Notes: generated by a model not told the origin, from the sequence alone. A stretch of 14,662 nucleotides of DNA from Cyanobacteriota bacterium (GCA_027483425.1 JAIXUR010000168.1:1-14662); one strand, 5' to 3'. Positions 1 through 7,855 are shown, numbered from the stretch's first letter. Numbers and translations: made by a program.

Positions 1-3000
1 ATCCGCTGCAAAAATTTAGTCTCTGACCGCTGCCACGGTCGCGGTGAGTCGCAGGCATGCACCATCAGTAAGCCCCAAACCCTGGGGCTACCGTCGCGGT
101 GACGGCCATGGCCGGGGTAGAGAATGGGTGCCACCACCTCAGTATGCACCCCCAAGGCTTGGATAAAGGGAGACTGGCCGCCGTCGGAGTCGGTGGCCCC
201 ATAGATGTGGGGCCGCCCCTGCAAACAGGGTTCATAGCAGTCTTGGAGGGCGCAGTCTTGGAGCCAGGGAATAGATCTGGGCAGGGCGTAGGTCGGGGCC
301 GCCACCGACTGAATCACCCGCAGGGTAGACTCGCCATCAAATTTTAGAATCAGGGCGCGGTCGGCCTTGAGGTTGCGCTGCACCTCGGCCACGGTGGTGG
401 AGAGAATTTCAGATAGATCCAGGGACTGGCGAATGTGCTGGGTGATTCGGGAGAGCAACCGTTCGGCCTGGGCCTGGGAGCGCAGCGATGCTTCCATTCC
501 CTTGCGATCGGTGATGTCTTGGCCAATGCCGATGATGCGGCCATCGCTGAGACGGATGTGCGCCCAGGTGGTTTCAACCCGCCGCCCCTCTCGGCAGAGA
601 ATGGTGAGGTCGAGCCAGGTGCCATCGGCGGTTTCCCGGTGGTCTAAGGCTCGCTGGTGATCCCTAGCGTCGTAGATGCGCTCTAGCCATTTGGACTCGT
701 TCAGCTCTGCCATCGACCAGCCCAGGGTGGCTTCGATCGCCCGGTTGACCAAAATCAGCTCGCCCTCGGCGTCGTAAAAGGCCAGCATAACGGGAATATG
801 ATCCACCAACGTTTGCAGCATTTCCCGCTGGTGGGTGAGGGCGTCGGTGCGCTCTTGCACCTGGGCCTCGAGGGTGCGGTTGTAGTCGGCCAGCATCTGC
901 TCGCTCTGGCGCACCTGGGCCTCGCTCTCCCGCAGTTGGGCATAGAGCTTCGCGTTGTAAAGGGAGATGGCGGCCTGCCCCGAGAGTAGTTTGATCACCT
1001 CCAGCCGGTCGAGGGTAAAGGCACCGGGGGTGAGATTGTTTTCTAAATAAACCAGCCCCACGGGAATCCCCTGGCTCAGCAACGGGGCACAGAGAATAGA
1101 ACGGGTGGGGTGAGTTTGGAGGTAAGGATCCACCGCAAAGCGGCTGGCCTGGGTGGCGTCGTCGAGTACCAGACTGCGCTGACTGCGCAGCACAGTGCTG
1201 ATCAGCGAAAGCGGTAGGTGCCCAGCTAGGGGAAAGTGTTGCAGCACCTCCGTCGATAGGCTTTGGCGATGGAGATGGGTGTTCTCGTAGAAGCCCACGG
1301 CCTCGATAAACCAATCCTCTGGCCCGGCCTCTGGGGTTAGGGGCAAGACCAGATACCCTCGCTGGGCACCCGCACTTTCCAGCAGGGTTTTCATCAGGGA
1401 GGACAGCAACCGGGCCATCTCAATCTCGCTGGAAATGGCCTGGGTAGCCTGGAGCACAGCCTGGAGATCCATGGCCTGCCGGGAAGATGGCCGAGACGAT
1501 GGCTGGGAGGTGAGGTTGGCCTGGGTCGTTTGGGGCCTCGGGAGAGAGCTGAGCTGTGGGGTGCGCAGCCCCAGGGTGGGATAGCGGGCTTCGAGCTGGT
1601 TGACCTTGGCCGTGGCCCCCCACATCTGGTAGGCGTAGTGGGCCTCTTGCAGGTAGGTGGCTGCGATGCGATCGCGCCCCCGCCCCCGATAAAACTTCGC
1701 GGCCAGCTCAAAGGCCAGGGCTTCCTCCTGGCGATACTGGTGGTCTCGGGCTCCGGCGATCGCCTGTTCATAATAGTCTTCAGCCGCCAGCACCTGGTTC
1801 AGCACCCGCGCCTTTTCGGCCTCCACCAGGTGGACCTTGTGCAAAAAGTTCATGGGCCCATGGGTAGCCCAGCGGTGCAGCTTGTCGAGGTTGGCGTTGA
1901 CGCGATCGAGATCCATGGCATCGGCCGCCAGGGCCAACTGCGCCAGTGAGTCGTAGAAATAAAATGCGGCACTGGCAAACATTCCCACCACAGCATCCAG
2001 GTATTGCCGAGCCAGGTCGGCGTTTGCGGCGGCCCGCTCGTAGTCCTCAAACAGGTAGCAGAGAATCAGTTGATTGAGAAAGGCGCTGTGCAGCTCGGTG
2101 CGGTTGCCCTGGAGTTTGGCCATCGGCACCGACTGGGTCTGATCGTAGGCCGATCCCACCAGCCGCGTTGGATTTTGGGGCTGACCGACCAGGTTGAGCA
2201 CCGACTGCAAAAACACAGCCACCCAGCCCAGGGCCACATCCTGACGGATCTGGCGAATGGCCTCGGTGTGAGCCTGCATCGCCGCCAGCACCTCCGGCAG
2301 CGGTTGACCGCTGAAGTAGAGATGGGTGGAGAGGTGAAACAGCGCATAGCCCGCATATTCAAAGTCCCCCGTTTCCAGGCCACTTTCATAGCCCATGACC
2401 AGGGTTGAGTGGCTCTGGCGCAGGGGTTCTCGCCAAAAGCCAATGTGCCCCCCGACCACATTGAACACCTTGGCCCGAAAGGGTCGAGCATCGAGTTTAG
2501 CGACCAGCTGCGCGGCCAGCTGGCCAAACCGGTAGCCTGTCTCGATCTGTCCCAAACTATCGCAGTTCACCAGGGCGTAACCGACGTAGGCAATGGTTGA
2601 ACCCTGGGTATGGCCGTACTGCAACGACAGCTGAGTGATTTTCAGCAAAATCAGCGGTAGGAGATTGGGGGCCGAGATATAGGCGGCCGAGCCAATTTTG
2701 GCCAGCACCTGTACCGCCGCTAGGGCTACCGCGTCGGTCATCTCAGGTAGCTCGAGCAACTCCTCTAGACCCTGGTCGGCCAAGAGGCTATTGAGATGCA
2801 GCAGAGCCCCCTGGGCTTCGGCGGCGGTGGGGTGCTGGGGCAGGTAAATTTCTAGGGCCGCCAGCAGGGTGAGCCCGGCTCCGATCGCCCCCTTGAGATC
2901 GCCCTGGCTGATCAGAGCCTGAAGTTTGATGTCACAGCTTTTGACCGTATCCAGGGGAGCGGTGGCCTGGGCCAGAACAGCGCTGATGTAGCGATTGGTT

Positions 3001-5528
3001 TGGGCCCTGTTACCACTCAGGTAGGCCGCCGCCGCCGCCATTTCATGGAGCCCTAGGGCCAATCCATAGTTTTCCTCCCAGGGGTTAGGCCCCAGCAGCC
3101 GCAGCCCCGATCGCCCATAGTCCAGGGCCGCATCGTAGGCGAGGGAGGCCTTGGCCTGTAGGCCCGCTTGCAGGTTGAGGCTGGCCATGGATTCTCGTTC
3201 TGACCGACTGACGGATGCCATGGCTGAGGCTCCAGCGGCCAACAGCCCCAGGTTGACTTGGTCGGCCATGGTAAACAGACGCTCAGGCAGCCTATCGGGG
3301 GGGGTGTCTTGCCACAGCAACCGTCCCCAGCGCAGATGCACCGCCTGGCGCTGGGCGGGAGCCATCAGTTCGTAGGCGGCCTGCTGGATCTGGTCGTGGG
3401 TAAAGCGATAGCGGCTAACGGTGCTGGCCGGGCCGGGGCCGGGCCGGATCAGGCCGTGCTGGGTGGCGATCGCCAGATCGATCCGCAGCGTCTCAGCAGA
3501 CTGTTCGGCCAGTAGGGCCAGGGGCTCGACCTCAAACTCGGCCCCCATACAGGCCGCCAGTTGCAGCAGGTACCGAATGGATTTAGGCAGCTGTTGGAGT
3601 CCCCCCACCATCAAGGCCACCACATTGTTGGTAAAGCCCACCGCCTCGATGCGATCCATGTCCCATCGCCAGCGCCGCTGGTCAGCGTCAAAGGTCAGTA
3701 ACTGTCGGCTGTGCAAGGTGCGGAGGAACTGGTTGACAAAGAACGGGTTACCCGTAGTCTTTTGGATGACCAGCGCGATCAAGTCGGCGATCGCGGCCAC
3801 CGGCTGGCCCAGGGTCTCTGACAGCAGCTGGCCCAGGGGGGCGGGCCCCAACGGCCCTAGGGTGAGACACGGCGGCGACACCCCGGCCCGGTGAAGGGCC
3901 TCTAGCATCCGGGTGAGCGGGTGGGCCTGGTCTACCTCGTGGCTGCGGTAAGCCCCTAGCACCAGTAAATGGGGCAGGCGATCGCTCAACAACAGCAGCA
4001 GCAGCAGGTTAAGGCTGGCCCGATCGGCCCACTGAAGGTCATCCAAAAATAGCGTCAGCGGACGCTCTGGGGTACAAAAGACCCGCACAAAGTTTTGAAA
4101 GATGTAGTTAAATCGATTCTGGCTTTCAATGGCGTCGAGCGGGGGCACCGCAGGCTGTACCCCAATGATGCGCTCCACCTCCGGCAGCACAGCGGTAATC
4201 ACCTGACCGTTAGGGCCAACGGCGGCCAAAATGCGATCGCGCCACCGCTGCAAAGCCGCCTCACTTTCCCCCAGCAGCTGCCGCACCAAGCTGCCAAAGG
4301 CCTCTATCACCGGGGCATAGGGCCCATGGGGCGCGTACTGATCAAACTTGCCGCTGATGAAATAGCCCCGACCTTGGGTCATGGGGCGGTAGAGCTCGCC
4401 CACGAGGGAGGATTTGCCGATGCCGGAGTAGCCGGTGATCAGCAGGAGTTCGGGGGAGCGGGGGGGAGGGAGGGAGATGGATGGGTGGGTGGGTGAAGGG
4501 GTAGGTGGCCCAACATCTTCATCTTCCCTGGCGGCCACGCGCTCGAAAGCGGCCAGCAGCGTAGCTAACTCCTCCTCTCGGCCGTAGAGCTGCTGGGAGA
4601 TGTGCAGCTTGCCGGTAAAGTCCTGGGCCGCCAGGGGAAAATCAGCGACGGTGCCCGTGGCATGCCACAGCCCTAGGGCATGCTCCAGGTCGGCCTTGAG
4701 GCCAGCCGCACCTTGGTAGCGATCGCCAGCATCCTTGGCCATCAGCTTGAGCACCAGGGCCGACAGCCCTGGGGGAATGGTGGGGTTGAGATCCCTGGGG
4801 GGGACAGGGGCCTGGGCTAGATGACAGTGCACCAGCTCCAGCAGATCATCGGTGGGAAAGGGTAGGTGACCGGTCAGCAGGTGGTAAAAGGTGACCCCCA
4901 GGGAGTAGAGGTCCGTGCGGTAGTCCAGGGCCCGGTTGATGCGCCCGGTTTGCTCAGGGGACATGTAGGCCAGGGTGCCCTCCATCTCGCGGGGCGGGGC
5001 GGGATCCCCTGGGCCCAGCTGGATAGCCAGGCCAAAGTCAATCAGCTTAACCTGCCCCGTGGCCGGGTTGAGCACAATGTTGCTGGGGTTGATGTCTTTA
5101 TGAATCACCTGGCGACGGTGGATCTGGTTCAGACTGTCGGCCAGGGCGATCGCCAGCTTGAGAAACTCCGCCGTCTGCATGGGGCAGTAGATCTGGGGCC
5201 ACTGCCGCATCCAGTGGCTGAGGGCCTCGCCGCCAAAGTCTTCGCAGACGATGGCATAGGTGCGATCGCAGGGAATTTGGTCGTAGGCTTGGATCACCCC
5301 CGCCAGGGTGGGGGAAGGGTCAAGGCCATCCGCCGCCAGCCATCGCAGCACCCCGTACTCCTGGCGGTAGCGGGCAATTTCCTCGGGGCTGGGGTAGTCA
5401 TGGCGCAGCACCTTGAGAACGACCGCCCGCTGGTCGGCCTCCCGCACGGCCCGATACACCAACGAGGTTTGACCGTCATACAACCGACTCTTCAGGGTGA
5501 ATCCAGGGATCGCTACGACAGGGGGCAT
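1..5528 (-). CDS. Giant Ser/Thr protein kinase / AAA ATPase / TPR / GAF-PAS-GAF signalling protein (C-terminus outside window)
   Basis: A single open frame runs from the ATG at 5528 (MPPVVAIPGF) off the left edge. Seen: a kinase domain at residues about 10-270 with ATP lysine K39, catalytic loop VIHKDINPSN (D145) and DFG aspartate D164; a proline-rich linker (about 344-364); an AAA_16-type ATPase with Walker A GYSGIGKSS (K372) and Walker B LFLDDLQWAD (D496/D497); a long helical TPR-like region (about 700-1330); GAF1 (about 1353-1525); a coiled coil (ESEAQVRQSEQ onward, about 1525-1562); PAS (about 1565-1680, ending GIGQDITDRK); and a second GAF (from about 1690, containing VWGLLMVHACDSPRPW) cut by the window edge. 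Known: this order matches the cyanobacterial kinase/ATP-binding/sensor family, which usually ends in a histidine kinase or GGDEF module. Inferred: a cytoplasmic signal integrator whose output domain lies left of position 1. GAF2 shows no Cys-His bilin dyad in the visible part. No clear Shine-Dalgarno precedes the start. Confidence 0.93.
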   Translation of the reverse strand, partial: MPPVVAIPGFTLKSRLYDGQTSLVYRAVREADQRAVVLKVLRHDYPSPEEIARYRQEYGVLRWLAADGLDPSPTLAGVIQAYDQIPCDRTYAIVCEDFGGEALSHWMRQWPQIYCPMQTAEFLKLAIALADSLNQIHRRQVIHKDINPSNIVLNPATGQVKLIDFGLAIQLGPGDPAPPREMEGTLAYMSPEQTGRINRALDYRTDLYSLGVTFYHLLTGHLPFPTDDLLELVHCHLAQAPVPPRDLNPTIPPGLSALVLKLMAKDAGDRYQGAAGLKADLEHALGLWHATGTVADFPLAAQDFTGKLHISQQLYGREEELATLLAAFERVAAREDEDVGPPTPSPTHPSISLPPPRSPELLLITGYSGIGKSSLVGELYRPMTQGRGYFISGKFDQYAPHGPYAPVIEAFGSLVRQLLGESEAALQRWRDRILAAVGPNGQVITAVLPEVERIIGVQPAVPPLDAIESQNRFNYIFQNFVRVFCTPERPLTLFLDDLQWADRASLNLLLLLLLSDRLPHLLVLGAYRSHEVDQAHPLTRMLEALHRAGVSPPCLTLGPLGPAPLGQLLSETLGQPVAAIADLIALVIQKTTGNPFFVNQFLRTLHSRQLLTFDADQRRWRWDMDRIEAVGFTNNVVALMVGGLQQLPKSIRYLLQLAACMGAEFEVEPLALLAEQSAETLRIDLAIATQHGLIRPGPGPASTVSRYRFTHDQIQQAAYELMAPAQRQAVHLRWGRLLWQDTPPDRLPERLFTMADQVNLGLLAAGASAMASVSRSERESMASLNLQAGLQAKASLAYDAALDYGRSGLRLLGPNPWEENYGLALGLHEMAAAAAYLSGNRAQTNRYISAVLAQATAPLDTVKSCDIKLQALISQGDLKGAIGAGLTLLAALEIYLPQHPTAAEAQGALLHLNSLLADQGLEELLELPEMTDAVALAAVQVLAKIGSAAYISAPNLLPLILLKITQLSLQYGHTQGSTIAYVGYALVNCDSLGQIETGYRFGQLAAQLVAKLDARPFRAKVFNVVGGHIGFWREPLRQSHSTLVMGYESGLETGDFEYAGYALFHLSTHLYFSGQPLPEVLAAMQAHTEAIRQIRQDVALGWVAVFLQSVLNLVGQPQNPTRLVGSAYDQTQSVPMAKLQGNRTELHSAFLNQLILCYLFEDYERAAANADLARQYLDAVVGMFASAAFYFYDSLAQLALAADAMDLDRVNANLDKLHRWATHGPMNFLHKVHLVEAEKARVLNQVLAAEDYYEQAIAGARDHQYRQEEALAFELAAKFYRGRGRDRIAATYLQEAHYAYQMWGATAKVNQLEARYPTLGLRTPQLSSLPRPQTTQANLTSQPSSRPSSRQAMDLQAVLQATQAISSEIEMARLLSSLMKTLLESAGAQRGYLVLPLTPEAGPEDWFIEAVGFYENTHLHRQSLSTEVLQHFPLAGHLPLSLISTVLRSQRSLVLDDATQASRFAVDPYLQTHPTRSILCAPLLSQGIPVGLVYLENNLTPGAFTLDRLEVIKLLSGQAAISLYNAKLYAQLRESEAQVRQSEQMLADYNRTLEAQVQERTDALTHQREMLQTLVDHIPVMLAFYDAEGELILVNRAIEATLGWSMAELNESKWLERIYDARDHQRALDHRETADGTWLDLTILCREGRRVETTWAHIRLSDGRIIGIGQDITDRKGMEASLRSQAQAERLLSRITQHIRQSLDLSEILSTTVAEVQRNLKADRALILKFDGESTLRVIQSVAAPTYALPRSIPWLQDCALQDCYEPCLQGRPHIYGATDSDGGQSPFIQALGVHTEVVAPILYPGHGRHRDGSPRVWGLLMVHACDSPRPWQRSETKFLQR
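4452..4501 (+). repeat. G-tract cluster with two tandem G-quadruplex-type motifs inside the kinase gene
   Basis: Eight G-runs of at least three lie on the plus strand, which is the template strand of the kinase gene. The first four (4452-4456, 4460-4466, 4468-4470, 4472-4474) have loops of 3, 1 and 1 nt. The second four (4483-4485, 4487-4489, 4491-4493, 4498-4501) have loops of 1, 1 and 4 nt. In the protein this encodes the low-complexity Pro/Ser/Thr-rich linker just before Walker A. Quadruplex formation is an inference from spacing only. Confidence 0.5.
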
Positions 5529-5632
5529 GGGGCGTCAGATTGATTGAATATTGTTTAGAGCCTGGGTCGGCGGGTTCCTATAGTTTTGCGATGGAGTTAG
5601 GCTACCCCGTCAAGCCATCCCTACTTTATTCA

Positions 5633-5638
5633 GATAAT
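5633..5638 (+). promoter_or_regulatory. Possible -10 box (GATAAT) of the intergenic RNA
   Basis: GATAAT matches the bacterial -10 consensus at 5 of 6 positions. It lies a few bases ahead of the first arm of the structured RNA candidate at 5641. No good -35 is visible at 16-18 nt, so support is weak and mostly positional. Confidence 0.25.
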
Positions 5639-5640
5639 TA

Positions 5641-5764
5641 GTGTGTAAGTTTGTTTGAGATGTACCTATCGAGGCAATCCTACTAATTCAGTATTTTGAT
5701 TGCCTGGGTTCGTCATTACACACCATGTTATACCTCTCTTGCCTACCAGTAGGAGGGGTTTTTT
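5641..5764 (+). ncRNA. Candidate structured small RNA or transcription attenuator
   Basis: Perfect outer arms GTGTGTAA (5641-5648) and TTACACAC (5716-5723) enclose perfect inner arms AGGCAATC (5672-5679) and GATTGCCT (5698-5705). The inner loop can pair further (TACT 5681-5684 with AGTA 5690-5693). An intrinsic terminator follows at 5732-5764. No protein gene precedes the terminator on this strand, so it would end either a free-standing RNA of about 120 nt or a leader upstream of the sulfatase. I do not recognise the fold as a named family. The pairing is direct sequence evidence; that it is transcribed is inference. Confidence 0.4.
5732..5764 (+). terminator. Intrinsic terminator ending the intergenic RNA candidate
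   Basis: CCTCTC (5733-5738) pairs with GAGGGG (5753-5758) with one G-U. A bulge follows, then CTA (5743-5745) pairs with TAG (5750-5752) over a CCAG loop. A run of six T (5759-5764) comes directly after the stem. It is oriented rightward and lies about 190 nt before the sulfatase start, so it does not end either flanking gene. Confidence 0.5.
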
Positions 5765-5830
5765 GTGGGGAATTGCGCCGTGCCCTATTGAGTCGCCTAG
5801 GGGCCATGGCTGGCCTTACCCCAGGCAAAA

Positions 5831-5859
5831 TTTTCCATTAGTAAGCTGCCTATTATAAA
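5831..5859 (+). promoter_or_regulatory. Weak candidate promoter for the sulfatase gene
   Basis: An AT-rich TATTATAAAT stretch (5851-5860) gives a TATAAA -10-like hexamer at 5854-5859. A poor -35-like TTTTCC lies 17 nt upstream (5831-5836). The position suits a transcript that includes the 5912-5930 hairpin in its leader. The match is weak. Confidence 0.25.
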
Positions 5860-5911
5860 TCTCATAGATGCTGATCGCTCATCACTAGAAATTCCTTAGA
5901 GATGGGCGCTA

Positions 5912-5930
5912 GGTTCTGTACGACAGAACC
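5912..5930 (+). promoter_or_regulatory. Hairpin/dyad in sulfatase leader
   Basis: GGTTCTG (5912-5918) and CAGAACC (5924-5930) are perfect inverted arms around TACGA, ending 10 nt before the Shine-Dalgarno. It could be a repressor dyad or an RNA hairpin tuning translation; the sequence cannot tell which. It also argues against starting the sulfatase at the upstream in-frame ATG at 5902. Confidence 0.4.
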
Positions 5931-5952
5931 ATCACCCTCTAGGAGAATTCCA

Positions 5953-7455
5953 ATGCCCAACGGCAAGCCCAACATCCTCATTCTTTGGGGCGACGATATT
6001 GGTCAAAGCAACCTCAGCTGCTACAGCGATGGCCTGATGGGCTATCAAACCCCCAACATCGATCGCATCGCCAAGGAAGGGGTACGTTTCGTTCACTACT
6101 ACGCCGAGCAAAGCTGCACCGCCGGTCGGGCCGCCTTCATTACCGGCCAATCGGTCTTCCGCACCGGCCTGAGCAAAGTCGGTCTACCCGGTGCGGAGCT
6201 GGGCTTTAGGGCCGAAGACCCCACCACCGCTGAGTTGCTCCAGCCCCTGGGCTACCGCACCGGGCAGTTTGGCAAAAACCACTTCGGCGATCGCGACGAG
6301 CACCTGCCCACCATGCACGGCTTCGACGAATTCTTTGGCAATCTGTACCACCTCAACGCCGAAGAAGAGCCCGAGCTGGCCGACTATCCCCAGCCCGAAG
6401 ATTTTCCTGAATTCCGCAAAAACTTCGGCCCACGCGGGGTGCTGCACTGCTGGGCCGATGGCCACGGCGGCCAGCGGATTGAAAACACCGGCCCCCTGAC
6501 CAAAAAGCGGATGGAGACCATCGACGATGAGGTGACGGTCGAAGCCAAACGCTTCATCACCGACGCCAAGAACGCCGATCAGCCGTTCTTCGTCTGGTTT
6601 AACACCACCCACATGCACTTCCGCACCCACGGCAAACCCGAAAGCAAAGGGCAGGCCGGTCGCTGGCAGAGTGAGTACCACGACACCATGATCGACCACG
6701 ACAAAGCCATCGGCGAAATGCTCGATCTCATCGATCAACTGGGCATCGCCGAAGACACCATCGTCATGTACTCCACCGACAACGGTCCCCACATGAACTC
6801 CTGGCCCGATGCGGGCATGACCCCCTTCCGCAGTGAAAAAAATACTAACTGGGAAGGTGCCTACCGCGTTCCGGCCATGGTGCGCTGGCCCGGCAAGATT
6901 CCTGCCGGGGAAGTGCGCACCGGCACCGTCAGCCACCTAGACTGGCTGCCCACCCTGCTGGCCGCCGCCGGAGAACCGGAGATCAAGCAAAAGCTCAAGG
7001 CTGGACACCCGGTCGGGAGCAAGACCTTCAAGATCCACCTAGATGGCTACAACCAGCTGGACTACTGGATGGGCCATACCGACAAGAGTCCCCGGGTGGA
7101 GTTCTTTTATTTCTCAGACGACGGCGACCTGACGGCCCTACGCTACGACAACTGGAAGATTGTCTTCATGGAGCAGCGTTGTGCGGGCAGCCTGCAAATC
7201 TGGGCCGAACCGTTTACTCCCCTACGCTTGCCCAAGATCTTCAACTTGCTCACTGACCCCTACGAGCGGGCCGATGTGACGTCCAACACCTACTGGGACT
7301 GGATGTTGGATCACGCCTTTTTACTGGTGCCAGCCCAGACCTACGTGGCCCAGTTTCTCTCCACCTTTAAGGCGTATCCACCCCGGCAAAAGGCGGCCAG
7401 CTTCAGCTTAGACGACGTCATGGAGAAAATGCTGGCGGGCGTCACCAGCGCCTAG
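5953..7455 (+). CDS. Sulfatase (arylsulfatase-type, formylglycine-dependent, alkaline phosphatase superfamily)
   Basis: Predicted to hydrolyse sulfate esters; the substrate cannot be read from sequence. The ATG at 5953 was chosen because AGGAGA (5941-5946) sits 6 nt upstream and the protein then begins directly with the fold's first strand (KPNILILWGDDIG); this gives 500 residues, a normal family length. An in-frame ATG at 5902 would add 17 residues across a hairpin. Seen: metal aspartates D14/D15; Q-S-C-T-A-G-R with C55 as the putative formylglycine precursor (the CxAxR variant of CxPxR); GKNHFGD with K108/H110; and STDNG with D276/N277 as late metal ligands. No signal peptide or membrane segment is visible, so it is probably cytoplasmic. 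No formylglycine-generating enzyme or transporter is nearby. The gene stands alone, flanked by its own leader and a strong terminator. Confidence 0.93.
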   Translation: MPNGKPNILILWGDDIGQSNLSCYSDGLMGYQTPNIDRIAKEGVRFVHYYAEQSCTAGRAAFITGQSVFRTGLSKVGLPGAELGFRAEDPTTAELLQPLGYRTGQFGKNHFGDRDEHLPTMHGFDEFFGNLYHLNAEEEPELADYPQPEDFPEFRKNFGPRGVLHCWADGHGGQRIENTGPLTKKRMETIDDEVTVEAKRFITDAKNADQPFFVWFNTTHMHFRTHGKPESKGQAGRWQSEYHDTMIDHDKAIGEMLDLIDQLGIAEDTIVMYSTDNGPHMNSWPDAGMTPFRSEKNTNWEGAYRVPAMVRWPGKIPAGEVRTGTVSHLDWLPTLLAAAGEPEIKQKLKAGHPVGSKTFKIHLDGYNQLDYWMGHTDKSPRVEFFYFSDDGDLTALRYDNWKIVFMEQRCAGSLQIWAEPFTPLRLPKIFNLLTDPYERADVTSNTYWDWMLDHAFLLVPAQTYVAQFLSTFKAYPPRQKAASFSLDDVMEKMLAGVTSA

Positions 7456-7533
7456 GGGCCATTGCCTCACCTTCACAGGGGTAGATCGCCACTCTTATAA
7501 AATTCATATCGACTGGATCTACACTCCCCCTCA

Positions 7534-7555
7534 ACAAATCCCATCGTGGATTTGT
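7534..7555. repeat. Small inverted repeat downstream of sulfatase
   Basis: ACAAATCC (7534-7541) and GGATTTGT (7548-7555) form a perfect 8-bp stem with a 6-nt loop. There is no T-run after it, so it is not itself a terminator. It may stabilise the 3' end of the sulfatase message. Confidence 0.4.
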
Positions 7556-7583
7556 CTTAAGACACGTCCATTCAACACGCTCA

Positions 7584-7607
7584 CCTTGCCTTCGGGCAAG
7601 GTTTTTT
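7584..7607 (+). terminator. Strong intrinsic terminator of the sulfatase gene
   Basis: CCTTGCC (7584-7590), a TTCG tetraloop, GGCAAGG (7595-7601) and six T (7602-7607) make a textbook rightward rho-independent terminator. It lies about 130 nt after the sulfatase stop. Confidence 0.85.
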
Positions 7608-7628
7608 CTTGCCCTGGGCCCTGGCCGC

Positions 7629-7642
7629 CAGCAATTCTCATT
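7629..7642 (+). repeat. Left arm of 14-nt inverted repeat bounding the hairpin element
   Basis: CAGCAATTCTCATT is complementary to 7842-7855 apart from one position (7633/7851). No clear target-site duplication flanks the pair. Confidence 0.55.
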
Positions 7643-7841
7643 ATGACTATGCTCCGATCCCTAGCGGCCTGAATCTAGCGATCATGGATCGCTGAGCCTT
7701 GGGCTCAAGCCCAAGGCTCAAAACTTCCGTCCCCTTTAGGGGACTCCGGAGGTGGCCTAGTCCGCTTGAGCGGACTTGAGCGATGAGCCAGGGGGTTCAC
7801 TCCCTGGTGGTTTGGGTCAGATCTCAGAGTCTAGAAGCCAA

Positions 7842-7855
7842 AATGAGAATGGCTG
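7842..7855 (-). repeat. Right arm of 14-nt inverted repeat bounding the hairpin element
   Basis: AATGAGAATGGCTG is the inverted partner of 7629-7642. It overlaps a small extra palindrome, GGCTGTTCAGCC (7851-7862), so its RNA form could compete between the two pairings. Confidence 0.55.

Larger units (their letters stand above)
5529..5952. other. Divergent intergenic region between kinase and sulfatase genes
   Basis: I see no convincing coding frame in these 424 bases. The region holds nested inverted repeats followed by a plus-strand terminator (5641-5764), an AT-rich segment with a weak promoter-like sequence (about 5831-5860), a hairpin at 5912-5930, and the sulfatase ribosome binding site at 5941-5946. 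The kinase promoter must also be here, reading left. A TTGACG-like -35 (complement of 5608-5613) is visible on the minus strand, but no -10 at normal spacing follows it. Confidence 0.7.
7629..7855 (+). ncRNA. Multi-hairpin element bounded by an inverted repeat; possible solitary HEARO/omega-RNA-like or MITE-like element
   Basis: Outer arms at 7629-7642 and 7842-7855 are inverted copies (13 of 14, core ATTCTCATT/AATGAGAAT). Inside are five consecutive hairpins: AGCGATC/GATCGCT (7677-7693); a 13-bp perfect stem with core GAGCCTTGGGCT (7693-7720); GTCCCC/GGGGAC (7729-7744); AGTCCGC/GCGGACT (7759-7776); and CCAGGG/CCCTGG (7788-7807). The stretch GATGAGCCAGGGGG (7782-7795) resembles, from memory, a conserved segment of HEARO/IscB omega RNAs. 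No IscB-like reading frame follows within the window. Alternatives are a non-autonomous transposon or a cluster of dispersed palindromic repeats. The structure is directly visible; the family assignment is tentative. Confidence 0.4.

Noticed and set aside
664..1314. 216-aa minus-strand frame overlapping the kinase's GAF/PAS part
   Set aside because: It is in another frame of the same strand, and the GAF and PAS signatures are read in the kinase frame, which stays open from 5528 to the window edge.
3985..4008. CAG-type trinucleotide repeat in the kinase gene
   Set aside because: It encodes a leucine run ahead of a conserved hydrophobic strand of the ATPase domain and is explained by protein composition.
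4866..5543. 225-aa plus-strand open frame opposite the kinase domain
   Set aside because: It is antisense to a frame with unmistakable kinase motifs (K39, HKD, DFG). High GC content makes such opposite-strand frames common, and its product resembles no known fold.
5641..5726. tRNA-like look: 8-bp end stem, a GGTTCG segment and a following CACACCA
   Set aside because: No T-arm or D-arm pairing fits, the stem is one pair too long and no anticodon arm is placed correctly. The structure ends in a terminator, so an RNA leader or small RNA fits better.
6184..6936. 250-aa minus-strand open frame inside the sulfatase gene
   Set aside because: It mirrors the sulfatase codons on the other strand. The sulfatase has catalytic motifs in order and a good ribosome binding site, while this frame has neither.
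7677..7807. CRISPR array reading of the repeated hairpins
   Set aside because: The hairpins differ from each other in sequence, length and spacing. There are no identical direct repeats with unique spacers and no cas genes.
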